Made by a program: the position numbers and the translations under genes. From CAXTSE01 sp035554115 (GTDB lineage Bacteria > Actinomycetota > Actinomycetes > Actinomycetales > Microbacteriaceae), in NCBI GenBank assembly GCA_035554115.1, contig DATMIW010000067.1, positions 1 through 58,163 on the forward strand: a stretch of DNA of 58,163 nucleotides, written 5' to 3'. Position 1 is the stretch's first letter; every line of letters begins with the position of its first letter. Of the stretch, positions 34,217 to 42,953 are shown in pieces. Below the pieces are notes generated by a model. It was given only the letters and a program-made list of their open reading frames with translations. It was not told where the DNA came from and searched no databases.

Positions 34217-35665
34217 ATGCCCACCCGAAAGACACCCACACCAGACGAGATTGCTGGTGAGCGCGGCACAAGCTTGGCAGCCGCGGCGAAGTCGACGGTG
34301 ACTGCGCCTCCGGCCAAGGCCAAAGCCGCGGCCTCCACCAGCACCGCCAAGGCATCGTCTGCGAAAACTGTCGCTGCCAAGGCAGCGAAAGCTCCTGCGA
34401 AGGCCGCGGCCGAGAAGGCCCCTGCGAAGAAGGCTCCTGCCAAGGCTGCGGCGAAGCCCGCGTCGAAAACGGCCACCTCCAAGGCAAAGAAGGCTGCAGA
34501 CGACGACGTCGATGTGCCTGACCTCGAAGAGGTAGACGTCGACACCGATGACGAGGTCGTCGACGACGACACGGCAGTTGTCGAAAAAGACGACACGGTG
34601 GCGGAGCCGGTCGCGATCGATGACGACAGCGACGATGACGACGACGAGAAGGCGAAAGCGCCCGACGAGCCGCTCCCCACAGGAGCTCTCCGTTTGACGA
34701 TGACCGAGGACGACGACGAGGTCCCCGTCTACTCGGCCGCGATCACCGGCGCCACGGCCGACCCCGTGAAGGACTACCTCAAGCAGATCGGCAAGGTCGC
34801 CCTGCTGAACGCGGCCGAAGAGGTCGAACTTGCCATGCGTATCGAGGCTGGCCTGTTCGCCGAAGAAAAGCTTTCGGCGTTGTCAGACGCCGAGAAGCGT
34901 TCCCAACTGGGTCGCGAACTGTCGTGGGTTGCCCGTGACGGACAGCGAGCAAAGAGCCACCTGCTCGGCGCGAACCTGCGTCTCGTTGTCTCCTTGGCCA
35001 AGCGTTACACCGGTCGTGGCATGCAGTTCCTCGACCTCATCCAAGAGGGCAACCTGGGCCTCATTCGTGCAGTTGAGAAGTTCGACTACACGAAGGGCTT
35101 CAAGTTCTCGACCTACGCCACGTGGTGGATCCGTCAGGCCATCACGCGGGCAATGGCCGACCAGGCGCGCACGATCCGTATTCCCGTGCACATGGTCGAG
35201 GTCATCAACAAGCTCGCCCGGGTGCAACGTCAGATGCTTCAGGATCTGGGCCGCGAACCCACGCCAGAAGAGCTCTCGCGCGAACTCGACATGACCCCAG
35301 AGAAGGTCATCGAAGTGCAGAAGTACGGCCGCGAGCCGATCTCGTTGCACACACCTCTCGGTGAAGACGGAGACAGCGAATTCGGTGACCTCATCGAGGA
35401 CACCGAGGCGGTCGTCCCGGCTGATGCGGTGGGCTTCACGATGCTGCAGAAGCAGCTTGAGAGCCTGCTCGACTCGCTGTCCGAGCGCGAAGCGGGAGTG
35501 ATCCGCATGCGTTTCGGGCTGGGCGACGGCATGCCGAAGACCCTCGATCAGATCGGTGACACCTTTGGCGTGACGCGTGAGCGCATCCGTCAGATCGAGT
35601 CGAAGACGATGGCCAAGCTGCGCCACCCGTCGCGATCGCAGTCGCTGCGCGACTACCTCGAGTAG
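34217..35665 (+). CDS. sigA: Primary sigma factor of RNA polymerase
   Basis: A 482-residue group 1 sigma-70. The N-terminal 85 residues are Lys/Ala repeats (AKAAEKAPAKKAPAK type), followed by a very acidic stretch to about residue 155. The conserved core begins at about residue 182 (DPVKDYLKQIGKVALL, region 1.2), then region 2 (FLDLIQEGNLGLIRAVEKFDY, FSTYATWWIRQAI), region 3, and region 4 with TRERIRQIESK near the C-terminus. ATG 34217 is chosen because GGAAGGGG lies just before it; an ATG 14 codons upstream has no such site. Followed after 10 bases by the MurT-like gene. Confidence 0.96.
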   Translation: MPTRKTPTPDEIAGERGTSLAAAAKSTVTAPPAKAKAAASTSTAKASSAKTVAAKAAKAPAKAAAEKAPAKKAPAKAAAKPASKTATSKAKKAADDDVDVPDLEEVDVDTDDEVVDDDTAVVEKDDTVAEPVAIDDDSDDDDDEKAKAPDEPLPTGALRLTMTEDDDEVPVYSAAITGATADPVKDYLKQIGKVALLNAAEEVELAMRIEAGLFAEEKLSALSDAEKRSQLGRELSWVARDGQRAKSHLLGANLRLVVSLAKRYTGRGMQFLDLIQEGNLGLIRAVEKFDYTKGFKFSTYATWWIRQAITRAMADQARTIRIPVHMVEVINKLARVQRQMLQDLGREPTPEELSRELDMTPEKVIEVQKYGREPISLHTPLGEDGDSEFGDLIEDTEAVVPADAVGFTMLQKQLESLLDSLSEREAGVIRMRFGLGDGMPKTLDQIGDTFGVTRERIRQIESKTMAKLRHPSRSQSLRDYLE

Positions 35666-35675
35666 GACCGAGCGC

Positions 35676-37070
35676 GTGCTGCGAGTGCTGCTCGCGATCT
35701 GGGCAGCGAAGCTCGCCGGGTTCGCCTTGCGGGCACTCGGTCGTCAGGGCACTCATGTGCCGGGTCTGATCGCGCGCAAAGTGCATCCGGGCATCATTGG
35801 GGCGATCCGGCATCCGGAGCGCGTTGTGGCGGTCACGGGCACGAACGGCAAGACCACCGTTTCGAACCTTCTCGCCGAGGCACTCGAGGCCCAGGGCCTC
35901 AAGGTGGCCAGCAACCGGACCGGTTCGAACATCCCCGCAGGGGTGGCATCCGCTTTGATCAGTGCCGTCACGTGGACCGGTCGACCGCGCGTGGATATTG
36001 CCGTCATCGAAATGGACGAAAGATCGGGTCGGATCATTCTTCCGGGCCTCGCGCCCGATGTGCTGGTGTGCATGAATCTTGCCCGCGATTCGATTAAGCG
36101 CAACGCGCATCCGGCCTATATCGCCTGGATTCTGTCGTCGGCGCTTCCTGAGCGAACACGTCTCGTGCTCAACGCGGATGATCTGCTTGCGTCATCGCTC
36201 GGAGGAACCTCGAACCCTCGCACACATTTCTCGGTCGATCGGCTTCCGACTGACGGAGAACACCCGACGGGTGCGGCCGTGGACGTCGCGATCTGTCCTG
36301 TCTGCGATCATCTGCTCGAATGGGAGTACTGGCGGTTCAACCACATTGGCAAGGTGCGCTGCCCGTCCTGCGGCTTCAGCTCTCCGGATGCTGAGTACCG
36401 TGCGCACGGCATCGACGCCGACGGAAATCGGGTCACCTTGGAGCTCAACGGCGAGAGCTACTCTGCGCGGTTGATCAACAGCAACATCGTGAATGTGTAC
36501 AACGAGGTCGCCGTCGCCGCGGTGCTTGACCAGCTCGGTGTTGAGCGGGAGCGCATCGTGGCCGCATTCGACCACATCGTCCCTCCGACCACGCGATTCG
36601 CTCATGAGGTCATCGGCGGCGTTGAGCTTGTGCGGCTCCTGACAAAAGGGCTTGTTGGTGTCGCCTGCTCGCGGGCGTTCGAATACCTGTCGACATTCAC
36701 CGGGCACAAGGCTGTTGTGCTCACGGTGGACGAGGTGAGTGAGCGCGTCACCGACGTGGAAAACACCGCGTGGAGCTATGACGCCGACTATGAATACCTC
36801 GCCGGGGCCTCTATCGATCAGATTGTCGTCGGAGGTGTCCGGAGGCATGATCAGGCCCTGCGCTTGGCGATCGCCGGTGTGGAGCCCGAGCGCATTGTCA
36901 CGGTCGAATCCGAGATTGAGGCAGGGGATATCCTCCGGCTCGACGGTGTCGCTGAGGTATTCAATCTTCATAGCGTGCACAACGCCATTTCCACGGGGAC
37001 CGTGGTGCAGACCCGCCTACGTGAGCGACTGGAAGCCAGCAACTCGCCTGGCGAGCAGGGCGAGTCATGA
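35676..37070 (+). CDS. MurT-like Mur ligase family protein, divergent
   Basis: A 464-residue protein with the architecture of MurT, the ligase subunit that activates the D-Glu alpha-carboxyl of lipid II for amidation. Present: P-loop TGTNGKTT (54-61), NRTGSNIPAGVASAL (80-94), EMDER (112-116), the MurT zinc ribbon with Cys207, Cys210, Cys229 and Cys232, and a C-terminal domain with DVENTAWSYDADYE and VGGVRRHDQALRL. Differences from the family consensus as I recall it: NLFRDQLDRYGE is NLARDSIKRNAHP here, the K-N-P-x-G loop is K-G-L-V-G, and the final Y-T-A-M motif is SVHNA. GTG 35676 is the start, with AGGA upstream. It overlaps the GatD-like gene by four bases. Confidence 0.88.
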   Translation: MLRVLLAIWAAKLAGFALRALGRQGTHVPGLIARKVHPGIIGAIRHPERVVAVTGTNGKTTVSNLLAEALEAQGLKVASNRTGSNIPAGVASALISAVTWTGRPRVDIAVIEMDERSGRIILPGLAPDVLVCMNLARDSIKRNAHPAYIAWILSSALPERTRLVLNADDLLASSLGGTSNPRTHFSVDRLPTDGEHPTGAAVDVAICPVCDHLLEWEYWRFNHIGKVRCPSCGFSSPDAEYRAHGIDADGNRVTLELNGESYSARLINSNIVNVYNEVAVAAVLDQLGVERERIVAAFDHIVPPTTRFAHEVIGGVELVRLLTKGLVGVACSRAFEYLSTFTGHKAVVLTVDEVSERVTDVENTAWSYDADYEYLAGASIDQIVVGGVRRHDQALRLAIAGVEPERIVTVESEIEAGDILRLDGVAEVFNLHSVHNAISTGTVVQTRLRERLEASNSPGEQGES

Positions 37071-37831
37071 GCACCCTCACAATAGAAATGCTGTTTCCTG
37101 AGATCGCGAATCTGCACGGAGACAACGCCAACATCACCTATCTGACCCAGTGCCGTCCGGATGCCCGCGTGATCCGAACCGGGCTCGTGGATGTTCCGGC
37201 CTTCGTCACGGAGCGCGTTGACCTCGTCTACCTCGGCCCCCTGACAGAAGAAGGCCAACTCAAGGCCATCGAGCGTCTTCGGCCCTACAGCGACCGCATC
37301 GCCGCACTGATCGAGGATGGCGTCACCTTCGTGTTCACCCACAATGCCTTCGAGATTCTCGGTACTCGCATTCGGAACGACGACATGGACTACGACGTGG
37401 CGGGCCTGGGCGTATTCGATCTCGAATCGACGGTTAGCATGTTCGGTCGCTACAACGGCAAAGTCATGGGAGTCCTGCCCGAGGTGGGCGAGCAGCATCC
37501 AATTGTCGGATACAAATCGCAGTTCTCGATGGTGACGGCCGGCGACAGCCTTCCCGGCTTCCTCACCGCCGAACGGGGCATCGGGCGGAACACGGGCACC
37601 GCGGTCGAAGGTGTGCGTCGTGGCAACTTCTTCGGCACCTCCTTGCTCGGCCCCGTCTTGATTGCTAATCCCCACCTGACCCGCCGGCTATTGCTGCACC
37701 TTGACCCTGACACCGAGCCGACCCTCGCCCACGAGGAATTCGCACTGGCGGCCTATGACGCACGGCTTCGCGACTTCCGTGACGGGCGGCGTTGGCACAG
37801 CTTCGAGCGAGTGGGGCGAGCGAGGAAATGA
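37067..37831 (+). CDS. GatD-like protein without the glutaminase catalytic residues
   Basis: A 254-residue protein clearly homologous to GatD, the glutaminase partner of MurT (LTIEMLFPEIANLHGDNANI, EDGVTFVF, GNFFGTSLLGPVL). In active GatD the nucleophile is the Cys of C-G-G-Y-Q and the catalytic His lies in Y-L-H-G-P. Here these read THNAFE and SLLGP: the Cys is His92 (codon cac at 37340) and the His is Leu194 (ctc at 37646). The only Cys, Cys29, is far from the site. It cannot release ammonia from glutamine in the known way. The ATGA overlap with the MurT-like gene implies a stoichiometric complex. See findings. Confidence 0.88.
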   Translation: MSTLTIEMLFPEIANLHGDNANITYLTQCRPDARVIRTGLVDVPAFVTERVDLVYLGPLTEEGQLKAIERLRPYSDRIAALIEDGVTFVFTHNAFEILGTRIRNDDMDYDVAGLGVFDLESTVSMFGRYNGKVMGVLPEVGEQHPIVGYKSQFSMVTAGDSLPGFLTAERGIGRNTGTAVEGVRRGNFFGTSLLGPVLIANPHLTRRLLLHLDPDTEPTLAHEEFALAAYDARLRDFRDGRRWHSFERVGRARK

Positions 37832-37866
37832 CGAAGCCCCCACGCCATCGGCGCAGGGGCTTTGTC
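37831..37866. terminator. Terminator between the GatD-like gene and the small zinc protein gene
   Basis: acgaagcccc and ggggctttgt form a ten-base stem with one G-T pair around a GC-rich loop, at the end of the GatD-like gene. The two genes converge here, so it may serve both strands; no long T run follows. Confidence 0.7.
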
Positions 37867-37874
37867 ATACATGG

Positions 37875-38111
37875 TCAGTCGGCGTGGCGCGTCGTCTCGA
37901 TAAGACGGTCGCTTTCGTCGTGCCAGGAAACGGCTGTCGGTGCGAGCTTCTCCTTGAACTTCGCACCGTGGTGCGCGCAGAAGAGGAGTTCACCCGACGT
38001 GAGGGTCACACGCACATAGGCCTGGGCTCCACAGCTGTCGCAGCGGTCGAAGGCCGTCAGGGCATCGGGGATCTCGAGTTCGTCGACTGCGTCGGTCGTG
38101 ATCTGCGACAT
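37875..38111 (-). CDS. Small zinc-finger-like protein (DUF7455 type)
   Basis: A 78-residue protein with CDSCGAQAYVRV and ELLFCAHHG, a C-x-x-C ... C-x-H-H arrangement likely to bind one zinc. The type, common in actinobacteria near sigA and topoisomerase genes, has no assigned function; the acidic N-terminus and basic C-terminal helix (KFKEKLAP) resemble small RNA polymerase- or DNA-associated proteins, but this is a guess. It diverges from parE, with 167 bases between. Confidence 0.8.
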   Translation of the reverse strand: MSQITTDAVDELEIPDALTAFDRCDSCGAQAYVRVTLTSGELLFCAHHGAKFKEKLAPTAVSWHDESDRLIETTRHAD

Positions 38112-38278
38112 GGTGTGCTCCCTCGGGTTCGATGGCGCGAATTGCTTCGTGACCTCAGTTAAGCACGCGGCGGGCTTCCGTGCCGTATCTGGGCGGCGCG
38201 TTTCGCTCAGCGCGGAACCTCCCGTGCGTTAGGGCGTTGCGCGGCAATCGTGACGGTGGCCGTCGATAGTCTCAAACC

Positions 38279-40372
38279 GTGGCAAGCACCGATTACACGG
38301 CTCGGCATCTCAGTGTGCTGGAAGGCCTTGAAGCAGTTCGCAAGAGGCCCGGCATGTATATCGGGTCCACCGACTCGCGCGGCTTGATGCACTGCCTGTG
38401 GGAGGTGATCGACAACTCGGTCGATGAGGCCCTCGGGGGTCACGGCACGAGCATCGATGTCGTGCTGCATCCCGACCACAGCGTCGAAGTGCGTGACACT
38501 GCGCGGGGTATCCCGGTCGATATCGAACCGAAGACCGGGCTCTCGGGGGTCGAGGTTGTGTTCACCAAACTCCACGCCGGGGGCAAATTCGGCAGCGGCT
38601 CCTATGCAGCGTCAGGCGGGCTTCATGGAGTCGGGGCTTCGGTGGTCAATGCGCTCAGTGAACGGCTCGATGTTGAAGTCGATCGCGACGGCAAGACCTG
38701 GAAAATGTCATTTCATCGAGGCGAACCGGGGATCTTCGCGGATCCGGATCCCGCTCGGCCCGATCCCGCATCCCCGTTCGCCCCGTTCCTTTCGGGTAGC
38801 GAGTTGAAGATCGTGGGAAAGGTCGCCAAAGGTGTTACGGGAACGCGGATCCGATACTGGGCCGATCCGCAGATCTTCACGCGGGGCGCAACCTTCCAAA
38901 GCGATGAGCTGTTCGATCGCGCACGGCAGACGGCGTTCCTTGTGCCGGGGCTCGGCATCCGGATCGACGATCACCGAGGTGATGAGCCGGTCACCGAAAC
39001 CTTCAGATACGACGGCGGCATCGCCGAGTTCGTCGACTTTCTCGCGCCGGACGCCGCGCTGACCGATACCTGGCGTATTCAGGGAACCGGGGCGTACACA
39101 GAGACGGTTCCGGTCCTGCAAGAGAACGGCCATATGGTCGCGACCGAGCTGCAGCGTGAATGCGCCGTCGACATCGCCCTGCGATGGGGGACGGGGTACG
39201 ACACGGTCTTCCGCAGCTTCGTCAACATCATCGCGACTCCCAAGGGTGGCACCCATCAGAGCGGATTCGAACAGGGACTCATGAAGTTGCTGCGTTCTGA
39301 GGTCGAAAAGAACGCTCGCCGTCTCAAGGTCGGTAACGACAAGCTCGACAAAGACGACATCATGGCTGGCCTGACGGCTGTACTGACCGTACGTCTGCCC
39401 GAACCGCAGTTTGAGGGCCAGACAAAAGAGATACTCGGCACCCCGGCGGTAAAAGCCGTTGTCGCGAACACCGTGACTCATGCTCTGCGCGAGAGGTTCA
39501 CGAGCACTAGGCGTGACGACAAGGCCCAGTCTGCGCTGGTTCTCGACAAGGTCGTCGCCGAGATGAAGAGCCGGATTTCCGCACGGGCGCACAAAGAGAC
39601 GCAGCGTCGCAAGAATGCTCTCGAAAACTCGACCCTGCCGGCCAAGCTCGTCGACTGCCGATCGAACGATGTCGACGGCACCGAGCTCTTCATCGTCGAG
39701 GGCGATTCCGCCCTGGGCACGGCAAAGCTCGCGCGCGACAGTGAGTTCCAAGCCCTCCTGCCGATTCGGGGCAAGATTCTCAACGTTCAGAAGGCGTCAG
39801 TCAGCGACATGCTGTCGAACACCGAATGCGCGTCGATCATCCAGGTGATCGGAGCGGGATCGGGGCGCAGCTTCGACCTAGACGCGGCTCGCTACGGCAA
39901 GGTCATCATCATGAGCGACGCCGACGTCGACGGTGCCCATATCCGCACGCTGCTACTGACCCTGTTCTTCCGGTATATGCGCCCCATGATCGAGAACGGT
40001 CGCGTCTTCGCGGCGGTTCCGCCCCTGCACCGTGTGGTGATCAAGAATCCGGGCTCACGGCCGAATGAAGTGGTTTACACCTACTCCGAGGCAGAGCTTC
40101 ATTCGGTGCTCGCGGCGGTCACGAAATCAGGACGTACTTATCAAGACCCGATCCAGCGGTACAAGGGACTCGGGGAAATGGACGCCGACCAGCTTGCCGA
40201 AACCACGATGAGCAAGGCGCATCGCACCCTCCGGCGTGTGCAGGTAGTTGACGCTGCTGCCGCCGAGGAGGCGTCGCGTGTCTTTGAACTCCTGATGGGT
40301 AATGACGTCGCCCCGCGCAAGGAGTTCATCATCGCTGGCCAGGGGCTCGATCGAGGGCGCATCGACACCTAG
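38279..40372 (+). CDS. parE: DNA topoisomerase IV-type subunit B
   Basis: A 697-residue type IIA topoisomerase ATPase subunit. In order: KRPGMYIGST and EVIDNSVDEAL (ATP site), GGLHGVGASVVNALS, the transducer domain (residues 230-400), the TOPRIM motifs EGDSALG and DADVDGAHI, and the C-terminal YKGLGEMDADQL. It lacks the 160-residue insert seen in some GyrB. It starts with GTG. The ParC-type gene lies convergently 79 bases after the stop, so the two subunits are made from opposite strands. A second GyrA/GyrB pair is expected elsewhere in the genome; which pair decatenates is inference. Confidence 0.9.
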   Translation: MASTDYTARHLSVLEGLEAVRKRPGMYIGSTDSRGLMHCLWEVIDNSVDEALGGHGTSIDVVLHPDHSVEVRDTARGIPVDIEPKTGLSGVEVVFTKLHAGGKFGSGSYAASGGLHGVGASVVNALSERLDVEVDRDGKTWKMSFHRGEPGIFADPDPARPDPASPFAPFLSGSELKIVGKVAKGVTGTRIRYWADPQIFTRGATFQSDELFDRARQTAFLVPGLGIRIDDHRGDEPVTETFRYDGGIAEFVDFLAPDAALTDTWRIQGTGAYTETVPVLQENGHMVATELQRECAVDIALRWGTGYDTVFRSFVNIIATPKGGTHQSGFEQGLMKLLRSEVEKNARRLKVGNDKLDKDDIMAGLTAVLTVRLPEPQFEGQTKEILGTPAVKAVVANTVTHALRERFTSTRRDDKAQSALVLDKVVAEMKSRISARAHKETQRRKNALENSTLPAKLVDCRSNDVDGTELFIVEGDSALGTAKLARDSEFQALLPIRGKILNVQKASVSDMLSNTECASIIQVIGAGSGRSFDLDAARYGKVIIMSDADVDGAHIRTLLLTLFFRYMRPMIENGRVFAAVPPLHRVVIKNPGSRPNEVVYTYSEAELHSVLAAVTKSGRTYQDPIQRYKGLGEMDADQLAETTMSKAHRTLRRVQVVDAAAAEEASRVFELLMGNDVAPRKEFIIAGQGLDRGRIDT

Positions 40373-40451
40373 GGGAGCGGCGGACGTCATCCCTTTCTGT
40401 TGGCGGTTATCAGGAGCCAGGCAATGCTGGTGGTCTCGACGACGACTGCCG

Positions 40452-42941
40452 TCAGCGGGAAGCTGTCAGCGCGAACCCCATCGAATCGACGACCGCCTCG
40501 AGGGGCGTACCGGAGGCATCACGTTTGGCACCCGGATCGGGAAGCGTGCGAGGGGATCCCTCGGCGCCGACAGCTAGCACGGGCGCTGCGCCGACCCACG
40601 CGATCGACAAGGCGTTTTCCCCCTTGAGGAAGGTGTGCGCGCGAACCCCTCCGGTAGCGCGACCCTTGGGCGGGAAATCGGCCAGCTGCGACACCTTGGC
40701 GCGACCGGGGTCTGTGCCGGGCAAAGTCCCGCCGGGGGTGGAAACCGTGGCGACCAGAGAGTCGGAGTTCGGATCGACGGCGGCAAAGAAGATGACCGAA
40801 GCGCCCGTGCTGAGTTTGATACCGGCCATCCCGCCTGCGCTTGCTCCCTGGGGGCGTACCGCCGCCGCCGAAAAACGCAGCAGTTGCGCATCTGATGTGA
40901 CGAACACGAGTTCATCGGAATCCGTGCCCTGTCCCACTCCGATGACCTCATCCCCGGGTTTGAGGCTGATGATCTCGAAATCGGGTTTGGACGGGTAGCC
41001 GGGACTGACGCGCTTCACTGTGCCCTGACGGGTGCCCAGCACGATCGGCTGGTCCGCGGTCAGCGACACGAGGGCGAGAACACGCTCGTTCCTGTCCGAA
41101 AGGCCCAAGTAGTCACGGATGAGAGCCCCGGCTCCGAGCTGGACCGAATTAGCCGGAACCGCGGGAAGGTCGACGGGAGTGAAGCGAACAATACGCCCGG
41201 TCGACGTGACGGCACCGAGCTCACCGCGAGTTGTCGTGGAGACCACAGAAAGGATCGCATCGTGTCGGGATCTGCGGGATGCTGCGGTGGGACCGTCCAC
41301 GCCCTCGGGCAGGTCGATCCGAACGGCGCGACCGGTCGTCGAGAGCACGACGATCGTCGGAACATTGGCGATTTCGAGCGGAGGACCGCCGGCAGCGGCG
41401 GCGCGCCGCTCCGCCGGCGTGGCAGCAGCCGAGGCGTGGGCCTCGGTGAGGAGCGTGCGGCGGGGGGTTCCGAAGGTGTCGGCTACTTCATCCAATTCGT
41501 GACTGACCCGCGCGCGAACTCGAGCGGGATCGGCCAGCAGCGCTTCAAGCTCGGCGATTTCAGTGTTGAGGGTGTCGCGCTCGGCTTCAAGGTCGATACG
41601 GCTGAACCGGGTAAGGCGGCGAAGCTGCAGTTCGAGGATGTAATCGGCCTGGGGGACGGACAGGTCGAACACCTCGATGAGGCGAGTGCGAGCCATCGCA
41701 GTGTCATCACTGGTACGGATGACCTGAATCACCTCATCGATGTCGACGATCGCAATCAGGAGGCCGAGGACGAGGTGCAGGCGATCTTGTCGCTTCTTCA
41801 GGTTGAAGCGCGCGCGCCGGGTGACAACCGAAATGCGGTGATCGAGATACACCTGAAGCATCTGTCGCAGGCCCAGAGTCTGGGGTGTTCCGTCGACGAG
41901 GGCCACGTTGTTGATGGCGAAGCCGTCTTCGAGAGGCGTCAGGCGATAGAGCTGTTCCAGCACCGCATCCGGACTGAAGCCTGTTTTGATGCCGATGACG
42001 AGCCGGAGTCCATTCGCGCGGTCGGTGAGGTCGGTGACATCGGAAATGCCGGTGATCTTCTTTGACGTGACCCCGTCTTTGATCTTTTCGATCACCTTTT
42101 CGGGGCCGACAAGATAGGGCAACTCGGTCACGACCAGGCCCGCCTTACGCGGGGTGATCTGCTCGATGGCCACTTTGGCGCGTGTCTTGAACGAGCCCCG
42201 GCCGTTCGCATAGGCGTCACGGACTCCCGCGAGCCCGACGATCGTACCCCCTGTTGGCAAATCCGGTCCGGGGACGAACTCCATCAGTTCATCGAGAGTT
42301 GCATCCGGGTTCTCCAGGAGGTGCTGTGCCGCCGCGATGACCTCGACCAAATTGTGTGGCGCCATATTGGTGGCCATGCCGACGGCGATCCCGCTCGCTC
42401 CATTGACCAGCAGGTTCGGGTATCCGGCAGGCAGAACTTCGGGCTGCGTGAGCTGATTGTCATAGTTCGGCACGAAGTCCACGACGTCTTCGTCGAGTCC
42501 ATCGACCATCGCCAATGCCGCCGCGTGAAGTCTCGCTTCGGTGTAGCGTGCCGCCGCAGGACCGTCATCGAGCGAGCCAAAGTTGCCGTGGCCGTCGACG
42601 AGCGGAACACGCAGGGTGAACTCCTGTGACAGCCGGACCAGGGCGTCATAGATGGCGCTGTCGCCGTGCGGGTGGAGGCGTCCCATGACGTCACCCACAA
42701 CACGTGCGCTCTTCACGTGCCCGCGGTCGGGGCGCAGGCCCATTTCACTCATCTGGAACAGGATGCGGCGCTGCACGGGTTTGAGTCCGTCACGCGCATC
42801 GGGAAGCGCGCGCGAGTAGATGACGGAGTACGCGTACTCGAGAAAGGAGCCCTGCATTTCGACCGAGACATCGACATCGTCGATGCGTTCGCCGGTCGGG
42901 GAATCGGGCGCGGGGGGCGGGATGCGGCTGGGCGGAGTCAT
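40452..42941 (-). CDS. parC: DNA topoisomerase IV-type subunit A
   Basis: An 829-residue breakage-reunion subunit. The catalytic Tyr is Tyr133 (AARYTEARL) and the region where quinolone resistance arises is HPHGDSAIYDALV (90-102). Long coiled coil around residues 375-475, then a C-terminal beta-propeller from about 490 with repeated blade motifs such as VLVVTSTGRIVRFTP and VLGTRQGTVKRVS. The GyrA box Q-R-R-G-G-K-G is not seen, which favours ParC over GyrA. It diverges from the phosphodiesterase gene with only 12 bases between starts. Confidence 0.9.
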   Translation of the reverse strand: MTPPSRIPPPAPDSPTGERIDDVDVSVEMQGSFLEYAYSVIYSRALPDARDGLKPVQRRILFQMSEMGLRPDRGHVKSARVVGDVMGRLHPHGDSAIYDALVRLSQEFTLRVPLVDGHGNFGSLDDGPAAARYTEARLHAAALAMVDGLDEDVVDFVPNYDNQLTQPEVLPAGYPNLLVNGASGIAVGMATNMAPHNLVEVIAAAQHLLENPDATLDELMEFVPGPDLPTGGTIVGLAGVRDAYANGRGSFKTRAKVAIEQITPRKAGLVVTELPYLVGPEKVIEKIKDGVTSKKITGISDVTDLTDRANGLRLVIGIKTGFSPDAVLEQLYRLTPLEDGFAINNVALVDGTPQTLGLRQMLQVYLDHRISVVTRRARFNLKKRQDRLHLVLGLLIAIVDIDEVIQVIRTSDDTAMARTRLIEVFDLSVPQADYILELQLRRLTRFSRIDLEAERDTLNTEIAELEALLADPARVRARVSHELDEVADTFGTPRRTLLTEAHASAAATPAERRAAAAGGPPLEIANVPTIVVLSTTGRAVRIDLPEGVDGPTAASRRSRHDAILSVVSTTTRGELGAVTSTGRIVRFTPVDLPAVPANSVQLGAGALIRDYLGLSDRNERVLALVSLTADQPIVLGTRQGTVKRVSPGYPSKPDFEIISLKPGDEVIGVGQGTDSDELVFVTSDAQLLRFSAAAVRPQGASAGGMAGIKLSTGASVIFFAAVDPNSDSLVATVSTPGGTLPGTDPGRAKVSQLADFPPKGRATGGVRAHTFLKGENALSIAWVGAAPVLAVGAEGSPRTLPDPGAKRDASGTPLEAVVDSMGFALTASR

Positions 42942-42953
42942 AGGATCGGCCCC

